Shown piece by piece: positions 6,811-8,674 of a DNA stretch of 8,674 nt (positions are counted from its first letter, which is position 1; each line of letters starts with the position of its first letter). The notes under the pieces were generated by a model. The model did no database searches and had not been told where the DNA came from. It saw only the letters and a program-made list of their open reading frames with translations. A program made the translations under genes and the position numbers. The stretch comes from Paracoccaceae bacterium. GTDB lineage: Bacteria > Pseudomonadota > Alphaproteobacteria > Rhodobacterales > Rhodobacteraceae. The DNA lies in the NCBI GenBank assembly GCA_027030435.1, contig JALVEX010000324.1, positions 1 through 8,674 of the forward strand, in the 5' to 3' direction.

Positions 6811-7731
6811 ATGACCATCAAGATTTTCGGCCACAAATCCCCCGATACGGACGCCACCGGCTCGCCCATCGTCTGGGCCTGGTACGTGAACGAAATCCGC
6901 GGCGAGAAAGCCGAAGCGAAGCTCCTCGGCGAGCCCAATACGGAGGCGAAATTCGTGCTCTCGCGCTGGGGCTTCGAGCAGCCGGAGATCATCGAAGATG
7001 TGGCCCCGGGCGAGCGCTGCATCGTTGTCGATACCAACAACCCGGCCGAGCTCCCCGCTTCGATCAACGAGGCCGACGTGACCGAGATCATCGATCATCA
7101 CCTGCTTGCGGGCGGCCTGCGCACCAGGGGTCCGATCACTGTCACCATCCGCCCGCTGGCCTGCACCGCCACGGTGATGCATGATCTGATGGGGGATGAC
7201 GCGGCCCGCATGCCCGAGGCGATCAAGGGCGTGATGCTCTCCTGCATCCTCTCCGACACCCTCGAATTCCGCTCCCCCACCACCACCGATCATGATCGCG
7301 ATGTGGCCGAGAAGCTCGCCGCCGATCTGCGCCTCTCGATCCCCGAATACGCCGCCGAGATGTTTGCCGCGAAATCCGATGTCTCCGCCTTCAGTGAAGC
7401 CGAACTCCTGCGCATGGACAGCAAGGAATACGAACTCGGCGGCAGGAAATTCCGCATCTCGGTGCTGGAAACCACCGCCCCCGAGGTGGTGCTTGCGCGC
7501 AAGGCCGCACTGATGGCGGCGATGGAGCCGGTCGCGGCGGAAGACGGCGTGGATCAGGTGCTTATGTTCATCGTCGATATCCTCAATGGCCAATCGACCC
7601 TCCTCGTGCCCAATGATCTGGTGCGCGAGATCGCCGAGAAGAGCTTCGGCGTGAAGGTGCAAGGCGATACGGCGCTGCTTCCGGGCGTGGTCAGCCGCAA
7701 GAAGCAGATCATCCCCGCCCTCAAGCTCTGA
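6811..7731 (+). CDS. ppaC: Manganese-dependent inorganic pyrophosphatase (family II, DHH/DHHA2)
   Basis: A 306-residue cytoplasmic enzyme that hydrolyses pyrophosphate to phosphate, pulling biosynthetic reactions forward. The N-terminal DHH domain carries the metal ligands: GHKSPDTDA (His8, Asp12, Asp14), VVDTN (Asp74), IIDHH (Asp95, His96, His97) and SDTLEFRSPTTT (Asp149). The C-terminal DHHA2 domain ends with the substrate-binding SRKKQ motif at 295-299. No CBS or DRTGG regulatory insert is present, so this is the short, constitutively active form, and all the expected catalytic residues are visible. The start at 6811 gives the usual N terminus MTIKIFGHKSPD. The ribosome site (GGGAA) is weak, but the promoter just upstream fits. 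The gene is divergent from groESL and probably co-transcribed with the HAD gene 18 bases downstream. Confidence 0.96.
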   Translation: MTIKIFGHKSPDTDATGSPIVWAWYVNEIRGEKAEAKLLGEPNTEAKFVLSRWGFEQPEIIEDVAPGERCIVVDTNNPAELPASINEADVTEIIDHHLLAGGLRTRGPITVTIRPLACTATVMHDLMGDDAARMPEAIKGVMLSCILSDTLEFRSPTTTDHDRDVAEKLAADLRLSIPEYAAEMFAAKSDVSAFSEAELLRMDSKEYELGGRKFRISVLETTAPEVVLARKAALMAAMEPVAAEDGVDQVLMFIVDILNGQSTLLVPNDLVREIAEKSFGVKVQGDTALLPGVVSRKKQIIPALKL

Positions 7732-7749
7732 CCCCCGGAAAGGGAGCCC

Positions 7750-8634
7750 ATGCAGATCGTCCCCCGCCTTGCCGAAATCCCGGCCCGCCATGAGGCGCTC
7801 CTGTGCGATCTCTGGGGCTGCCTGCACAATGGCGTGCGTGCCTTTCCCGAGGCCGTGGCGGCGCTCATGGATTTCCGTGCCGGCGGCGGGGTCGTGATCC
7901 TGCTGACCAACGCCCCCCGCCCCAAGGCGGATGTGGAAGCCCAGCTCTCCCGTCTCGGGGTGCCGAAAGATGCCTGGGATGACATCGCCACCTCCGGCGA
8001 TGCCACCCGCATCGCGCTTTATCGCGGCCTGATCGGCGAAAAGGTGTATCACATCGGCCCCGAAAAGGATCTCGGCCTTTTTGCGCCCCCGCCCGAGGTG
8101 GACAACCCCGCCGATATCCGCCGCGTTCCCCTCGAGGAAGCCGAGGGCATCCTCTGCACAGGCCTCGTGGATGACCGCAGCGAAACCCCCGACGATTACC
8201 GCCCGACCCTCATGATGGCAAAGCAGCTCGGCCTGAAGATGCTCTGCGCCAATCCCGATATCGTCGTCCATTACGGCGATACGGTCCTCTATTGCGCCGG
8301 CGCGCTGGCACGGCTCTACGAGGACATGGGCGGCGAGGTGCTCTATTTCGGCAAGCCCTGGCCGCCCGTCTATACGCTGGCGCGCAACCGGATCGCCGCG
8401 CTCGGGCGGGAAATCCCCGATGCCGGCATCCTCGCCATCGGCGACGGGCTGGAAACCGATATCAAAGGCGGGCTCGGCGAGGGCTTCGACACGCTCTTCA
8501 TCACCGGCGGCATAGCAGCCGAGGAAACGGGCACCGCCCCCGCTCCCGACGCCCAGCCCGATCCCGCACGCCTCGAAGCCCTCATCCGCAAGACCATGCT
8601 CGAACCCACCTACGCCATGGGCCATCTGCGATAA
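7750..8634 (+). CDS. HAD superfamily subfamily IIA protein, TIGR01459-like
   Basis: A 294-residue cytoplasmic HAD-IIA protein, a phosphatase fold related to NagD and 4-nitrophenyl phosphatases. Motif I is CDLWGCLHNG, with the nucleophile Asp20. Motif II is LLTNAPRP (Thr53, Asn54), the motif III lysine is in YFGKPWPPVY (Lys202), and motif IV is IGDGLETDIKGG (Asp232, Asp237). The class IIA cap lies between motifs II and III at about residues 75-195. The usual second aspartate of motif I (DxD) is Trp22. I recall DxWG as the normal state in the TIGR01459 family, so this is probably not a mutation, but it questions ordinary phosphatase activity. GGGAG lies a few bases before the ATG. The gene follows ppaC by 18 bases and probably shares its transcript. 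Substrate unknown. Confidence 0.88.
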   Translation: MQIVPRLAEIPARHEALLCDLWGCLHNGVRAFPEAVAALMDFRAGGGVVILLTNAPRPKADVEAQLSRLGVPKDAWDDIATSGDATRIALYRGLIGEKVYHIGPEKDLGLFAPPPEVDNPADIRRVPLEEAEGILCTGLVDDRSETPDDYRPTLMMAKQLGLKMLCANPDIVVHYGDTVLYCAGALARLYEDMGGEVLYFGKPWPPVYTLARNRIAALGREIPDAGILAIGDGLETDIKGGLGEGFDTLFITGGIAAEETGTAPAPDAQPDPARLEALIRKTMLEPTYAMGHLR

Positions 8635-8674
8635 ACGGCAAAGCCGAACAAGCTGTCGATTTCATTCCATCTAC

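Noticed and set aside
6637..8625. A 662-codon open frame on the minus strand covering ppaC and the HAD gene
   Set aside because: It is exactly antisense to two well-conserved genes, runs through their promoter region, and encodes a His/Gly/Ala-rich sequence without recognisable domains, as expected from the complement of GC-rich codons.
8635..8674. Last 40 bases after the HAD gene
   Set aside because: Too short to show a gene, terminator or promoter; nothing supportable was seen.

Overview
The window looks like a GC-rich alphaproteobacterial chromosome, most likely Rhodobacterales. The pointers are a small Hsp20 followed by a DUF1150 protein, a YdcH/DUF465 protein ahead of purEK, a groESL operon with a CIRCE operator, and a family II (Mn-dependent) pyrophosphatase followed by a TIGR01459-type HAD protein. 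Assignments rest on motifs read by eye. No database search was possible, so the genus is not claimed. No mobile element, CRISPR array, tRNA or rRNA was seen.

Layout. (1) 2-688, plus strand: the C-terminal part of an RND efflux permease whose 5' end lies outside the window. A strong hairpin at 728-757 lies between it and the next, convergent gene. (2) 828-1564, minus strand: a heat-shock pair, hsp20 then DUF1150, behind a textbook RpoH-type promoter at 1631-1659. (3) 1760-3607, plus strand: a small coiled-coil YdcH/DUF465 protein, then purE and purK, which overlap by 8 bases. A sigma70-like promoter with an alternating GC tract in its spacer precedes purE. (4) 3620-4354, minus strand: a secreted alpha/beta-hydrolase that meets purK tail to tail with a 12-base gap. 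(5) 4471-6453, minus strand: groS-groL with promoter, CIRCE and an intrinsic terminator. (6) 6811-8634, plus strand: Mn-dependent inorganic pyrophosphatase and a HAD-IIA protein, 18 bases apart, divergent from groESL.

How the parts relate. Two separate heat-shock operons lie about 5 kb apart. They represent the two arms of chaperone action: the holdase Hsp20 and the foldase GroEL/GroES. Their control differs. The hsp20 promoter is an almost ideal sigma32-type site with no CIRCE. The groESL promoter reads as both sigma70 and RpoH and has a HrcA operator at its predicted transcription start. PurE and PurK perform consecutive steps of purine synthesis (AIR to N5-CAIR to CAIR). The pyrophosphatase removes PPi made by biosynthesis in general.

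I did not find a clearly new multi-gene system. The most worthwhile leads are the uncharacterised DUF1150 partner of Hsp20, the unusual nearly continuous palindrome around CIRCE, the GC dinucleotide tract in the purEK promoter, the possibly leaderless esterase, and the HAD protein lacking the usual second motif I aspartate.
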